Shown: positions 1 to 10,800, counted from the stretch's first letter. The stretch is 49,801 bases of DNA from an uncultured Prevotella sp. (GCA_900541575.1 UQKO01000012.1:1-49801), one strand, 5' to 3'. A program made the numbers and translations. Notes: generated from the sequence alone by a model not told the origin.

Positions 1-146
1 CGCTAACGGTTTGGTAACTGAAATAACTCAATATCCTGCTCGGCTTTGCTTTGCTGCCAATTGGCAGAATTATGAAATATTGCTCATTTTCAACCACTTG
101 TAGTTCATTTCTCTCATCTTCACTTTCCGTTGCTTTTGCTTAAATT

Positions 147-350
147 GTGCACTGTTTACGTCATACATTCGGCTCATTACAAGTTGATGCAGGAACAAGC
201 ATCTATGCCGTTCAGCACATGCTCGGTCTTAAGAATGTTGCCACAACACAGATATACGCAGACATGGCAGATGAGACAAAGCGCCAGAGCGTTGACCGCA
301 TAACATTGAAGCCAAGAGTTAAACCAGCATTAAAAGTGGTAAACCAATAG
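147..350 (+). pseudogene. Tyrosine recombinase, C-terminal fragment
   Basis: The 67-codon reading frame encodes only the end of a tyrosine site-specific recombinase. It opens inside the box II motif (HCLRHTF, giving the catalytic His and Arg), continues to MLGLKNVATT and ends the fold with TTQIYA, which contains the nucleophilic Tyr. The residue usually His in LGHxxxxTT is Leu here. An in-frame TAA lies two codons before the GTG taken as start, so no catalytic N-terminal half is attached and the fragment cannot be active. It belongs to a different subfamily from the integrase fragment at 14139-14858 and lies on the opposite strand, so the two are not halves of one gene. It is probably the relic of an older mobile element next to the defence island. 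Confidence 0.75.
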
Positions 351-675
351 GCTGAAATTAGTGATAGACTAGTGCATACTTCAAAAATAGCAAAATAGTA
401 GGATAGAAATTTATGACCCGATTATCCTTTATAATAGTTTCCCACATGGGATTGAATCCATTTGGGAAACTATTGTTGTGATCTATGCAAGCTTGTTCCT
501 CTGTATAGTTCTAATTAGTAGAACTTGTGAAGAAAACTCCAACTTGCTCATTTGACAGAGTTGCATTTTGTCTTCCTTGTTATTTCCCTACCGTCATTTC
601 AAGCGCAAGCGCATCGTCAAAAACTATCATTTTGGCTTCTATAAGAGGGTACTTCTATACATGCAAGTAGAAGCT
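351..675. other. Gene-free stretch with hairpins
   Basis: No convincing gene is visible. The stretch separates the recombinase scrap (plus strand) from the end of the nuclease-STAND gene (minus strand) and contains the strong hairpin at 433-474 and a weaker one (about 651-675, arms CTTCTA/TAGAAG) just after the nuclease-STAND stop codon. Confidence 0.5.
433..474. terminator. Strong hairpin, probable bidirectional terminator
   Basis: A perfect 12-bp stem (AATAGTTTCCCA at 433-444 with TGGGAAACTATT at 463-474) continues inward as ATGG/CCAT. It lies between converging reading frames. The flanking T-runs are weak, so termination is an inference from position and stem strength. Confidence 0.45.
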
Positions 676-3600
676 TCAATCTATATTATGCACTTGATAA
701 TATGATTTATTTCTATAAAGCAAATCATCCATGGAGCCTCTCTTCAACAATTGGCAAGAATATAATGGTGATAATGATTTTAACGCATCTAATGCTTTTG
801 GTGAAGCAAGTACGAGCCATCCTTCACAAGCTTCGTGATTTGTACGACCACGAAAATGCGTATTACCACACTGCCAGTAAATAGATTCAACCATTCGCTC
901 GCCGTTCGCATCCTGCCATGCAAAAAGATCTTCTTCCAGAGGTTCCCATCCGAGCGTATATGCGCATGCAGGATTAATTGCGATCCACTGTTGCTGGAGG
1001 CGATGCCCAGTAAAGTAACCATCCCTTACAATAATAATATTAGGATCATTCTTCCCATACGACAAATATTTAGCAGTAGGACGCCAAAAATGCGAATCTC
1101 CGAAAAACTTGTTTTCCTTTGGCTTGTCCGCAGAGTAAGAGACTTTCATGTTAAACTCCTCTGCAGGAGTATTGTCGGTTGGCTTAATGATTTGTGTCCA
1201 CTCTCCAATAACAAATTTATCGTTATATGTCTGCATCGGCACTGTTAATCGGGGAGATTCTGAGCATTTATTCTCCCATCCTTTTTCTGTGGTAAATGAT
1301 TGTTCTGGTGCAATCCGTTGTATAAAACTAGGTTTAACATTTTCATGAATCCGTATTTCCGAAAAATCTTTCGTCATGAATACAGAATCATCATATTTGC
1401 CTTCTATGACACCACTATCTATCAACTCAGAAGCAACTTCCATCATACCATCAATAGCCGCTTGTGCTCGTGTGCGGCGATATGGGAATCTTAAGCCTAT
1501 ATTCAAATAGTGTTGCCCCAGTCGCTTGTCTGCCTCATCACTCCAATCCGATAAGTTACCATAGTGACTCATCAGTTGTACAGCGCGCGTATCTATATTT
1601 ATCTTCTCAAAATCTGTCACATACGAAAGATAGCCCTGAATATGAGACGCAACAGCCATAATACTAGTAGCATCCTCCCAATCAACACTACCTTCTAGAA
1701 TACGCCTATTTCCAAAGTTGAGACTCGTATGTTCAGGTAAATACATACTATAAACTGACGGCAAAGTCACCTTTGGTGGGCATGGAATATCGTGCTTCTG
1801 ATCAATAAGTATTGCTCTTGCGTAAATTCGATTTTGATAATGCGGAGAGGTTGCATTTGCCGTTGCAACATGGTTGAATACTGCCAATTTAATAACGTCT
1901 AATTCCCGAACATACATGCCAATCTCCAACACGATGCTTGCAGAATCAGTGGGAATACGTTGAACCAAACTTTCTTCATCCACAATCATCTTTGCCAGAA
2001 TCATCTTCGCCTTATCAGCGATACACAATACTGGCATTTCTGCAAGAAACAATACCCAATCAAATAATACCTCACACACACTTTGATTTGTGAATGACAG
2101 TTCAGGAACAGCTGTGCTGTTGCAAGTATTCTCACGCAATATGCGGTTCATGTACGACAGTTTCTCTTCGTACATCTTTAGTTCATCAATATCATTAGTC
2201 AACAAAGGCAGGATTTCGTCCCAGTAGTTCATAAAAGAATAACAACTGCCATTACAGATGTCATCCGCAATCATATCGAAGGCGATGTTTCGCCCCTTAC
2301 GTTCGTCAATTCTGACCAGCACTTTACATGCATCAAGTCTTGTGCCTCCATCATAATGTCTAATCCATCCGCTCGAACCTGACTCATTTAAAGCCTCCGT
2401 TGCCTTTGTCCATGCCTCCTCAGCTTTTCCTGATAAGCGGAGACTCTCTGCTTCTTCGCATAATTGCGTCGCAAGTCTTTTGGTGATACAAGTCTCTGCA
2501 TTTTTCTGCTCCGACCCGACAAAAACTTCTATTTTCTTAATCATAGCCTCATGGACAGATTCTGAGCAATTCGTTAAAATACAACGCTTAAGTTCAGTAA
2601 CATAGTCATTGAAGGCCTCGCCTAAAACGTCTCTGCCTCGTGCACATATCTTAGTCAGTAAACTTGTATCCGCATCATAAGTATCGCAAAGATACAAATG
2701 CATCTGAGTATAGTACCTAAATATCGCATTATATTCATTTGCACATTGCGCACACTGTAATAAATTATGTATTATAGTACATGAAACAGCCTCAAAATAG
2801 CTATACTCCGAATCAAGCAACCACTTTGCCAATTCAACCCCCATACCAGAATCAAGAGAAACGACATCTTCAAGTAACTGTTCTGCCGCACTAGAACCGA
2901 TACGTGATTCACTCACATCATTGATATATCCGAGACGTTGAGTCATCCAATGAATTCTTGAAATAGCATTAGATGGATCCACCTTGTTGGCATTCCCTAT
3001 CCATTCAGCAAAGGTTGTTGGTTGGTAATCCTTTCGATAACCAACGCCAAACGACTCAACTATCATTGAATGGAACAAATGATCCGCATGTTCTATCTCT
3101 CCAAGTTCAAGCCATGCCTTACCTTGGTTATAAGCATTGGATGCCCTACCGTCCAAATCCTGATAGTGCATCATATCTGTTTCTAGTTTTTTGAGCATTA
3201 TTTTACATAGCCCAATATTAGCACCAGAATGGTATAGTGTCAATATAGCATGACGCTTTTCATCTGAATCCGCATTACATGAGACTGTCTCAAAATACGA
3301 ATTAAAGTTCTTAGCAACGTTATCTAAAGTTTCAAAACCAAAATCTCTCGCCAAATCTATGATGTACTCATAGTAATCCTTTCTCTGTCGAGCTATGGTA
3401 TATGAATACTTATGTTGATGTTGTTTCTTCGTCCTGTCGAAGTATGTCAAATAATTATCCAACACCGATAACAGTTCGTATTCCATTGCTTTACCAGCAG
3501 GAACTTTTCCTTTTAATTTCGCAAGATACAATAGCTTTCGAGCATATTCTTCCATCAATGCATTGTCGGGGTCAGAAGTATCGGAAGGCACCAAGTCTGT

Positions 3601-6516
3601 TATCTTATCGTCGTATCCGCAGAAGGCTCGGAGTTCTGCATATTTCAGATGAGGGCGCAATTTTTCAAACTTATCCTCAAATCCTTTTAGATCCATTGAA
3701 TCCAAATATGCCCATGTCACGTGGCTCAAATAATATTCTATATCCTCCACGGACTTACCAAGAGTGTGACACAACCTTGCCATCTGTAAGTATGGTTTGT
3801 TCCCTTCAGGCAATTTTTCAAAGGTCCCTCTCAATACTTCAAAATAATGATTGCTGCGCATAGACTCCCTTTTCTTCAACAAATAAACAATTGCATCACG
3901 ATACGAGATATACTGCATGGTGAGATTAGTGACAAAATGTTTGGCGACATATTCCTCCATCTCATCCCATCGTTCATTATCTATAAGCGATTGAATTACT
4001 CGCAGTCTCAACTGATTGATTACATAATCAGCATCAAAATCTTCATTGTCGTGGGTTGCGAAATCAATCAGATATGAAATGAAAACAGGTATCTTGCTTT
4101 CCAATATGGACATTGGGATAAACAACGGTGCCGTATATACCCATTCCTTAAGCAACGATAATCTTTCGCGTAGTGCATCGTACCTGTTATAATGCTCCTC
4201 TGGTCGATGGGTCAAAAAATCAGGATAAGAAAGCTCAAATAAGCAATTTGCTTCGGGATTATCGTTTCTACTACGGAATAAACGAGCCAATTTCAAAGCA
4301 TACATTTGATTACAATGCAAAGTCTTGTCCTCACGAATCTGCATCTTTGCCTCATTCGTATAACCTAATGACAGAAATTCCTCTGTCAGCGTCAGAGAAG
4401 AATAGTCTTGCATACCCATTTGGTCAAGTTGACTCTTAAAGAGCATATACCTTGTTAGAGCATACACATCACGCCGTTTAGCAACCAAATGAATAGCACA
4501 ATTCAAGTCGCGCTCTACATGCCATAGCGGACGGAATTGATACAATTGTTGTTGGAGATTCTCAGGATTAATAATCTCCAGAAAAGCGTCATGCTCACCA
4601 GCATAATAAAGGTACGAAGCTTCATTCCATTGAGATTCCACCTTTGAGTTATGGAAATATCCTGCGAGCTCTTTGTAGTAGCACCTATTGATAGCCTCGT
4701 TATATTGTTCATCAAAAACGTCTGTAGCTGTAACGTTGAGCAGATACTGCCGGAAAGAATTGTGGAAAAAGGATATAGTTCTGACCCCATTATTCCATAA
4801 AAAAAGGTGATGTAACTTATTCTTTAAATCCATCATCACTTGCGCATCCACTTTCCATTCCTGTACAAACCCCAGTTTAATACTTCCAGACACACGAGCC
4901 AACAGCCCTAGAAAGTGCTTCATGTGTGCATTATCCAGGTTTTCGTGCTGCAAAGCAACTCTATAATAGTTCTCTATCTCACCATCATACACAGGCAAAT
5001 TAGTAGCAATCTCCAAACCATGTTCTTGAATTTCATTCAACATGTATCTGAGATACAATGGGTGACCTTGAGACTTTTGCATCAGTATATCAAGCAGACT
5101 TTGCGGGATTGTTTCAACTTTCAGTATCTTCGATGCCAGTTCCTCTACTTCGCTGTAAACAAAAGGAGGCATACTAATGGTATATTCGCCTTTTTTGAAG
5201 AGTTGAAATATACTATCATTCAGATAAAGATTATTGAAATGTTGGCTACCAAGAATAAAGATTACTCCTTCGGGAATATCTGAAGGAGAAGGCATCACTC
5301 GCATCAATGTCTCAGTACATGAAATATACTCCCTGGTAATATGATCAAGACCATCTACTATTATTATGGTTTCTAGTCCTGTATTTTCATAGTCTTCTGA
5401 GATGGCATCCATTTGCTTATAGAACCTGTTCTTCAGATCAGCAAAATCCGCCTTAGATGGTAATGCCCTTTGATCAGTCTTTATACCTGCAGCATCTATC
5501 ATCTTCACGATGTCAAATAGAAACGTTGTTGCATCACCTCTACGATCATCATTGTTCATCGTCGATGATGGGTTGGTGAAATCAAACGCATAATAACGGA
5601 TAGATCTGTTAGGCAAGTTTCTTGACCATTGAGTAAGAATAGTTGACTTACCTGAACCAGGGCTGCCTTGTAGAAAGACATATCCACTATGGAGTTTTGA
5701 CAGTTTCTCATTCAATAGGGAGATTGCGTTGACATTTGGCTCGTATGATAAAGGGGTAACATGCAAATTATGGTCATATTGCGTGTTCATCCTCTGTTCA
5801 AATTTTAGAGCTCTGACAATTTCACTCAAAGAAGCAAGAACTTTGCGCTCTTTGCTCGCAACCATCTGCTGGATGAGTCTACAAATAGCCAAGATGTCTT
5901 CCGTGCGTTTATCGTCTGCAATATTCTCGACATCTACTACTTCCTGCTGATACCCAGCTGTAAAAATAAACGATCCCCAAAACGCTCTCCAGTCAGCATT
6001 TTCGAGTTTCAGATTTGATTGCAGATCTTTAATTACCTTATCCCATTTGGCGTTTACATTTCTTCCTCCTTTCAAAGCCGGTATTACTTCTGAACAAAAA
6101 TCAACAAATCTGCCGATGGGTTCCCCATTTTCATTCATGAGGCTCTTGTCCTGACTGCTAAGTGCCCGATTGGTAAGCAAATGGGGTATGACATGCTTAT
6201 GTGGATATAGTTTACATAGTTTTTGCCACCCCCACACAACGCCAATAAGAAACTCTTGAAAATTTAGGTATGTAATATTTGCTTCAACAGTAGTCCATTT
6301 AACCTGATAAGCATGGACCTCATCTTTGGTGACAAAACAAATATCATCGAGTTTGCCAACATTTTCTTCAGAGTCAGCCACACGTATTTCTTCCAAGGAT
6401 TTATCAAGAATACAATCGTATACACGACATGCAAACTCGTCGTATTGTGGCAAATATCCACCCATTGCAGCTCTTTCGCCAGCACCAATAGGCAATATAT
6501 TAGATTTAGTATCCAT
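676..6516 (-). CDS. DUF4297/Cap4-like nuclease - STAND NTPase, Avs-like
   Basis: This 1946-residue protein looks like a pattern-recognition defence NTPase. Residues about 10-200 resemble the DUF4297/Cap4 dsDNA endonuclease fold: a GAGERAAMGGYLPQY start, acidic residues D57/D58, and the QVK core (Q71, K73) of a PD-(D/E)xK-type site, followed by a LLTNR segment. A STAND-type P-loop NTPase follows: Walker A GSPGSGKST (284-292) and Walker B IIIVDGLD (D388). The remaining ~1400 residues appear helical and TPR-like, consistent with a target-sensing superstructure, ending in a mixed C-terminal domain that resembles the end of the upstream protease-STAND protein. It starts 6 nt after the stop of that gene and should be co-translated with it. 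In characterised Avs proteins, ligand binding triggers oligomerisation and activates the N-terminal effector; that mechanism is assumed here, not shown. Confidence 0.8.
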   Translation of the reverse strand: MDTKSNILPIGAGERAAMGGYLPQYDEFACRVYDCILDKSLEEIRVADSEENVGKLDDICFVTKDEVHAYQVKWTTVEANITYLNFQEFLIGVVWGWQKLCKLYPHKHVIPHLLTNRALSSQDKSLMNENGEPIGRFVDFCSEVIPALKGGRNVNAKWDKVIKDLQSNLKLENADWRAFWGSFIFTAGYQQEVVDVENIADDKRTEDILAICRLIQQMVASKERKVLASLSEIVRALKFEQRMNTQYDHNLHVTPLSYEPNVNAISLLNEKLSKLHSGYVFLQGSPGSGKSTILTQWSRNLPNRSIRYYAFDFTNPSSTMNNDDRRGDATTFLFDIVKMIDAAGIKTDQRALPSKADFADLKNRFYKQMDAISEDYENTGLETIIIVDGLDHITREYISCTETLMRVMPSPSDIPEGVIFILGSQHFNNLYLNDSIFQLFKKGEYTISMPPFVYSEVEELASKILKVETIPQSLLDILMQKSQGHPLYLRYMLNEIQEHGLEIATNLPVYDGEIENYYRVALQHENLDNAHMKHFLGLLARVSGSIKLGFVQEWKVDAQVMMDLKNKLHHLFLWNNGVRTISFFHNSFRQYLLNVTATDVFDEQYNEAINRCYYKELAGYFHNSKVESQWNEASYLYYAGEHDAFLEIINPENLQQQLYQFRPLWHVERDLNCAIHLVAKRRDVYALTRYMLFKSQLDQMGMQDYSSLTLTEEFLSLGYTNEAKMQIREDKTLHCNQMYALKLARLFRSRNDNPEANCLFELSYPDFLTHRPEEHYNRYDALRERLSLLKEWVYTAPLFIPMSILESKIPVFISYLIDFATHDNEDFDADYVINQLRLRVIQSLIDNERWDEMEEYVAKHFVTNLTMQYISYRDAIVYLLKKRESMRSNHYFEVLRGTFEKLPEGNKPYLQMARLCHTLGKSVEDIEYYLSHVTWAYLDSMDLKGFEDKFEKLRPHLKYAELRAFCGYDDKITDLVPSDTSDPDNALMEEYARKLLYLAKLKGKVPAGKAMEYELLSVLDNYLTYFDRTKKQHQHKYSYTIARQRKDYYEYIIDLARDFGFETLDNVAKNFNSYFETVSCNADSDEKRHAILTLYHSGANIGLCKIMLKKLETDMMHYQDLDGRASNAYNQGKAWLELGEIEHADHLFHSMIVESFGVGYRKDYQPTTFAEWIGNANKVDPSNAISRIHWMTQRLGYINDVSESRIGSSAAEQLLEDVVSLDSGMGVELAKWLLDSEYSYFEAVSCTIIHNLLQCAQCANEYNAIFRYYTQMHLYLCDTYDADTSLLTKICARGRDVLGEAFNDYVTELKRCILTNCSESVHEAMIKKIEVFVGSEQKNAETCITKRLATQLCEEAESLRLSGKAEEAWTKATEALNESGSSGWIRHYDGGTRLDACKVLVRIDERKGRNIAFDMIADDICNGSCYSFMNYWDEILPLLTNDIDELKMYEEKLSYMNRILRENTCNSTAVPELSFTNQSVCEVLFDWVLFLAEMPVLCIADKAKMILAKMIVDEESLVQRIPTDSASIVLEIGMYVRELDVIKLAVFNHVATANATSPHYQNRIYARAILIDQKHDIPCPPKVTLPSVYSMYLPEHTSLNFGNRRILEGSVDWEDATSIMAVASHIQGYLSYVTDFEKINIDTRAVQLMSHYGNLSDWSDEADKRLGQHYLNIGLRFPYRRTRAQAAIDGMMEVASELIDSGVIEGKYDDSVFMTKDFSEIRIHENVKPSFIQRIAPEQSFTTEKGWENKCSESPRLTVPMQTYNDKFVIGEWTQIIKPTDNTPAEEFNMKVSYSADKPKENKFFGDSHFWRPTAKYLSYGKNDPNIIIVRDGYFTGHRLQQQWIAINPACAYTLGWEPLEEDLFAWQDANGERMVESIYWQCGNTHFRGRTNHEACEGWLVLASPKALDALKSLSPLYSCQLLKRGSMDDLLYRNKSYYQVHNID

Positions 6517-6522
6517 ATTCGT

Positions 6523-9500
6523 TTATTTAGGTTCTTCGATATCTGACTTTTCTGATTGTTTTTTGTTTTCTATTGCCTCCAATAAACCTCTCCAATTTGC
6601 AATTACGCCACCATCTTCTTGTTCAACATATGCACTTTCTGGCTTTTCGATAGGCACAGACGCGCGAAATGGAATTATTGGTTGCATATCTCCTTGGCTG
6701 GAGTATCGATAAAAACCCTCGAAGAAACAATCTTTATATCGGAAAGTACCACCGTATGCTTCTTTATATCCACGAATTGCGAAAAAGACATTATATCCAC
6801 AATGAAGGAAAATATTCAACAAACTACGATTCATTAACAAACCTCGTTGGTAGAATCCGTCCGAAGGATAAATATTGATCGCTGCAATTTCCCCTTGAGC
6901 ATTCCTAATTATTCCTCGCTCTGCTACATGTAGATTGAGTTTTTCCATAACGACAGGTATAGGTATACCTACATTTGCGAGCACTTTATCTTCAATATCC
7001 AACACATCCATCTCCTCTTGGAGCTGCTCCATACACAAACGATATACTTGACAAGGTGCGCCCAAGTCTTCCGCCATGTCATGATTATATCCTCTACATT
7101 TATAACTCTCATGCCAAGGGTACTCACCCCATAAGAAATCATACTGACCTCCATTACGGAATGTATAGGTGTCTATATCGTTGGTATGTTGAGCTAAAAA
7201 GTTTGTAAATATCTCTGTATCCTCTTCTTTGACAAGAAAAGTTTCAATATTTACGCTCTGATTGCAAGTGATTCCATCAACTGCGTATCTAGTGTTATCT
7301 GAATACATAAGTTTTACCCATTCGTCATTGTCACCACATTTCATCAAGAAAGTAAAAGGAGGTAAAGTCCTTTCATCGGCTGCCCATCCAACAGGATCCT
7401 CTGGATGTATCGCATATTTGCCCTGATCTCTAAATCTCAGCTGATATTCTGCTATTAAAATTTCAGCATCATCTAATGACGGATCAAAAAGCAAATTATA
7501 TTTTGTATGCCAAGGCTTTGCATGTTGCATAAACTCCTTATGACCGCCTACAGTCTTCTCAAATTTTACCCAATAGTTATCACAAAAATAGCTGACTATT
7601 TCATAAAGAGCAAGCATCTGATACTTTTTGCCCATTCGTTCCTTACTTTGGTCAAAGCGATTGCTACCTCCAGAGATGGTAGAGTCGTAGTAGTCCAGAC
7701 CGTTCGACCAACCGATTTCTTGAGTAATTATGAACTCTATGACCTTCACTATATCTTCCAATAATACTGGATAGTTATCATCATCTTTCCAAAAGAAAAT
7801 ATCGCTTGCATTTGACCAATTTCCATGCAATGTATATCTATAAAAGTCTCCTAATTTGTCCAAAGACGATTTTATGCGATTTGCCCCTTTCTTATCTGGT
7901 AGTTTGCATCTTCCTGCGTCAATCTCTTTGCAAGCCTTGTCAAACCAATCTGTATCCCATGCACTGCATTTTACCAAAGACTGATTGTCGCTCCAGATTT
8001 TGTATTCAGGATTTAGTTCTTCAGCCAATTGCATCACAGAAAACACATATTGTCTTACTATAATATCTTTTGGCCAATAGTTTCCTTCTGTCTTTTCATA
8101 TTTTATATAGAGTAGGTTTGATATTTGCTGCGCCATCTCAGAGTTACGCTTACATAACAATGAACCATACACAGCTGTCATCACCCCCTGAATAACATAT
8201 GAGTCATTAACATCATACATTACTTCGACGATTTCCTGCATTGTTTCAGGATAGAGGTCAAAGTGATGCTTCATCCTGCGGATCACTAACTTACGGACTA
8301 CCTGATATGATGCCGTTAGGAACCAGGAATATAGATATAATAGATATTTTGCTTCTTCTCCAGTAGAAATATGCCATTCCAAATACACAATTCCCTGTTC
8401 CAACATGCCCGTATCAAACATATTATTGATATGCTTAGACCACTCTTCATCTCGTCTGTTAACAGAAAGTGCTTTCAAATGGTTATGGATATTGTACATC
8501 ATATGATTGTTGAGGGCACCAAAGTTGTAAACAATGGTATGGGGATCATATAATGACTTAGTATGGTTCATTGCTGCAACTAAGACATCGTTCGTCAGAG
8601 TATCTACCTCGGACTTTATATTACGGAACTCCATACTTTTCAACAAATACGAGCTGAGTATTCCTGACGTAAAAGCAGGCAAATGCCATATCTTTTCAGA
8701 AGGATTCCACTGAGATAGGAAGGTAACAACAAAATTTTGATAATGGTCAAGGTCTGGATGATTCTGACTATACAAGAAAAAATCAAGATTTTTACACAAA
8801 TACGCAACAATATCTTCTTCATCTTGTTTCATGGATAACAATGACATTGTTTTCATATAGTCACCCAAACTATCATATTCAAATGTTATCCTTTCTCCGA
8901 AATTGTAAGCATTATACTCCATTAAAAGGCTTTCCTTCAGAGTAGCATGCAATAGGTTATTACGCCAAGTTCGATAGGGACAAAGTCTATTACCAAGTTT
9001 CAGTGCTTGTTCTCGCGGAATGTCTCCACATCTATAATTATTCACTGCAATACGAGCCAATGTACGCAAGTATCTTGTTGTGATTTCTCGCTTTGGATCC
9101 TCTTCTGCAATAATAGAAACATTTTCGTTGCGTTCCTCCAAATACTTCTGATAAATAACATCTAATGTTGGATTCTTACGCTCATCGGGATTCAGCAACC
9201 AGTAGCTCTTACAGAAAATAGACAAGAAAAGAGGATTCGCAAACTCCTTGACATTATAATAAAATGATGCTTGAAGTTGTATTTTGTAATGTGCAAAAGA
9301 CTGTTCTATTGCTTGGCGAGGATTCTCGTGACCAAATAATTCATAACTATCCCATTCTGCAATCTGCTGAAACAGCTTGTCTGTTCCTATGGTTTGACGA
9401 ATAGAAACAAGTAACTTCACGTTCTTGTAAGGTTCTATTTGATTTTTCAGCTGATTTATGTACCTATACCAATAGTGAGTTCCTGCGCCTTCGTTCAATG

Positions 9501-10800
9501 CATCTATTGCAATAACTGCGGTTTTATTTTCACCAATGTACTTGCTAAGTTCTTCTATCCAATTATCATTCCAATTGTAATAGTCACGTATCACCTCCAT
9601 AGGTGATTTATTCTCCACGAAGTCTGTACCATATAACAGATATATTCTACTTTCTTTAACAAGTTCCTTTGCTGTGGTACAAATCAAATGAGTCTTACCA
9701 GAACCTGCTTTTGCCGATATATAAGCGAACTGAGCATTGGCATACTCGGTCATATTATGCAAACGGTTCAGTTCCTTAATCTTTTTCTTTACATTTTCTC
9801 TATCTCTAGCACCAATGACCAAATTTGCGCTACCACTCTTACGTTCCCATTGCAGTTCATGTAATTCCCAAGCTGCATTATCCGGATTTAAGCCTTCTGA
9901 CATAAACGTATAAAGAGAGCCTGTATTTAGCCTACGTTTAATGACAGAATACTCATCTTGTTTATCGTTCCATTCCCTCAACCAATGCATAAGGTCAAGT
10001 CTCAGGTCTTCAACTCCGACATTACAAAAAGCATAGAGCATGTCTCTGAATGAATTGTTGGGGATATGGAAATCTTCATCAACTCTGTTGCCAGCTCTTG
10101 CGATCGATATAGAGATCTCCTTGATACAAGTACCTAAACCATATTCTTTTATATCATAAACATCATCGTTTTCTGTCAGGGGAAGTTCTAATATGATTTT
10201 ATTCTCTTTTGCTTGCTTTAACACCTCTGCTACACGATGGAAAGACAAGAAACCAAGGCTTTTGTTCATTTGATCTGTATCCAGGCCTACTGCCAATCCA
10301 AACTCATTCAAGACTGGAGAACCAGAAAATCCTTCGTACGAATGAAACAACTGATGATCATTACGTGAGATAATTGTGTCAAAATCGGACAATTCATCCT
10401 TTATCTCTGAATGTGTACGCACAGATACTCCAAAATAATCGCTTCCGCCTCCGATTTCCAAAGGGAAGCCAATAATCTGCAGATCTACATTCTTTCGAAA
10501 TTTTGTAGATAGCAGAGAAATGGGCTTTATATAATCTGGGAGTACATATGATTTACAAGTAAGTAAAGCAATGTCGTAATGCCGGTCAAGCAAAACTGCT
10601 TTACAGAATTCTGTAGATCCATCTTCCAATGTAATCCAGCAATCATCATCTGTGTCTCCTGTAGATGCAGACACGCAATGAGCTGCCGTCAGCAACTGTT
10701 GACGATTAATGAAGAAAGCTGTAGCAAAACCTTCATTGTTGTGGACTGTTACTACACTTTTCTTGCCATAAAGATCTATATTCAATTCAAAGTGTTGCAT
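6523..10800 (-). CDS. Trypsin-like protease - STAND NTPase, Avs-like
   Basis: This 1425-residue protein has an N-terminal trypsin-fold protease (about 1-205) with a complete triad: H41 in LTAAHC, D76 in HYDIALL and S159 in GFSGSP. There is no signal peptide, so it acts in the cytoplasm. A linker of about 130 residues leads to a P-loop NTPase with Walker A SAKAGSGKT (K369) and Walker B AVIAIDALNEG (D433), typical of STAND/NACHT-type switches. The rest is a long, probably helical sensor region and a C-terminal domain. Its ATG lies inside the last codons of the upstream MBL gene (14-nt overlap), and the nuclease-STAND gene begins 6 nt after its stop. The fused protease suggests that it cleaves a partner or host protein once triggered; the substrate is unknown, and the neighbouring STAND or MBL proteins are candidates. 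Confidence 0.82.
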   Translation of the reverse strand: MQHFELNIDLYGKKSVVTVHNNEGFATAFFINRQQLLTAAHCVSASTGDTDDDCWITLEDGSTEFCKAVLLDRHYDIALLTCKSYVLPDYIKPISLLSTKFRKNVDLQIIGFPLEIGGGSDYFGVSVRTHSEIKDELSDFDTIISRNDHQLFHSYEGFSGSPVLNEFGLAVGLDTDQMNKSLGFLSFHRVAEVLKQAKENKIILELPLTENDDVYDIKEYGLGTCIKEISISIARAGNRVDEDFHIPNNSFRDMLYAFCNVGVEDLRLDLMHWLREWNDKQDEYSVIKRRLNTGSLYTFMSEGLNPDNAAWELHELQWERKSGSANLVIGARDRENVKKKIKELNRLHNMTEYANAQFAYISAKAGSGKTHLICTTAKELVKESRIYLLYGTDFVENKSPMEVIRDYYNWNDNWIEELSKYIGENKTAVIAIDALNEGAGTHYWYRYINQLKNQIEPYKNVKLLVSIRQTIGTDKLFQQIAEWDSYELFGHENPRQAIEQSFAHYKIQLQASFYYNVKEFANPLFLSIFCKSYWLLNPDERKNPTLDVIYQKYLEERNENVSIIAEEDPKREITTRYLRTLARIAVNNYRCGDIPREQALKLGNRLCPYRTWRNNLLHATLKESLLMEYNAYNFGERITFEYDSLGDYMKTMSLLSMKQDEEDIVAYLCKNLDFFLYSQNHPDLDHYQNFVVTFLSQWNPSEKIWHLPAFTSGILSSYLLKSMEFRNIKSEVDTLTNDVLVAAMNHTKSLYDPHTIVYNFGALNNHMMYNIHNHLKALSVNRRDEEWSKHINNMFDTGMLEQGIVYLEWHISTGEEAKYLLYLYSWFLTASYQVVRKLVIRRMKHHFDLYPETMQEIVEVMYDVNDSYVIQGVMTAVYGSLLCKRNSEMAQQISNLLYIKYEKTEGNYWPKDIIVRQYVFSVMQLAEELNPEYKIWSDNQSLVKCSAWDTDWFDKACKEIDAGRCKLPDKKGANRIKSSLDKLGDFYRYTLHGNWSNASDIFFWKDDDNYPVLLEDIVKVIEFIITQEIGWSNGLDYYDSTISGGSNRFDQSKERMGKKYQMLALYEIVSYFCDNYWVKFEKTVGGHKEFMQHAKPWHTKYNLLFDPSLDDAEILIAEYQLRFRDQGKYAIHPEDPVGWAADERTLPPFTFLMKCGDNDEWVKLMYSDNTRYAVDGITCNQSVNIETFLVKEEDTEIFTNFLAQHTNDIDTYTFRNGGQYDFLWGEYPWHESYKCRGYNHDMAEDLGAPCQVYRLCMEQLQEEMDVLDIEDKVLANVGIPIPVVMEKLNLHVAERGIIRNAQGEIAAINIYPSDGFYQRGLLMNRSLLNIFLHCGYNVFFAIRGYKEAYGGTFRYKDCFFEGFYRYSSQGDMQPIIPFRASVPIEKPESAYVEQEDGGVIANWRGLLEAIENKKQSEKSDIEEPK

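Noticed and set aside
1..700. A left attachment site repeating the tRNA-Ser 3' end
   Set aside because: No copy of the GAGAGAGGGATTCGAA-type sequence could be found in this part of the window.
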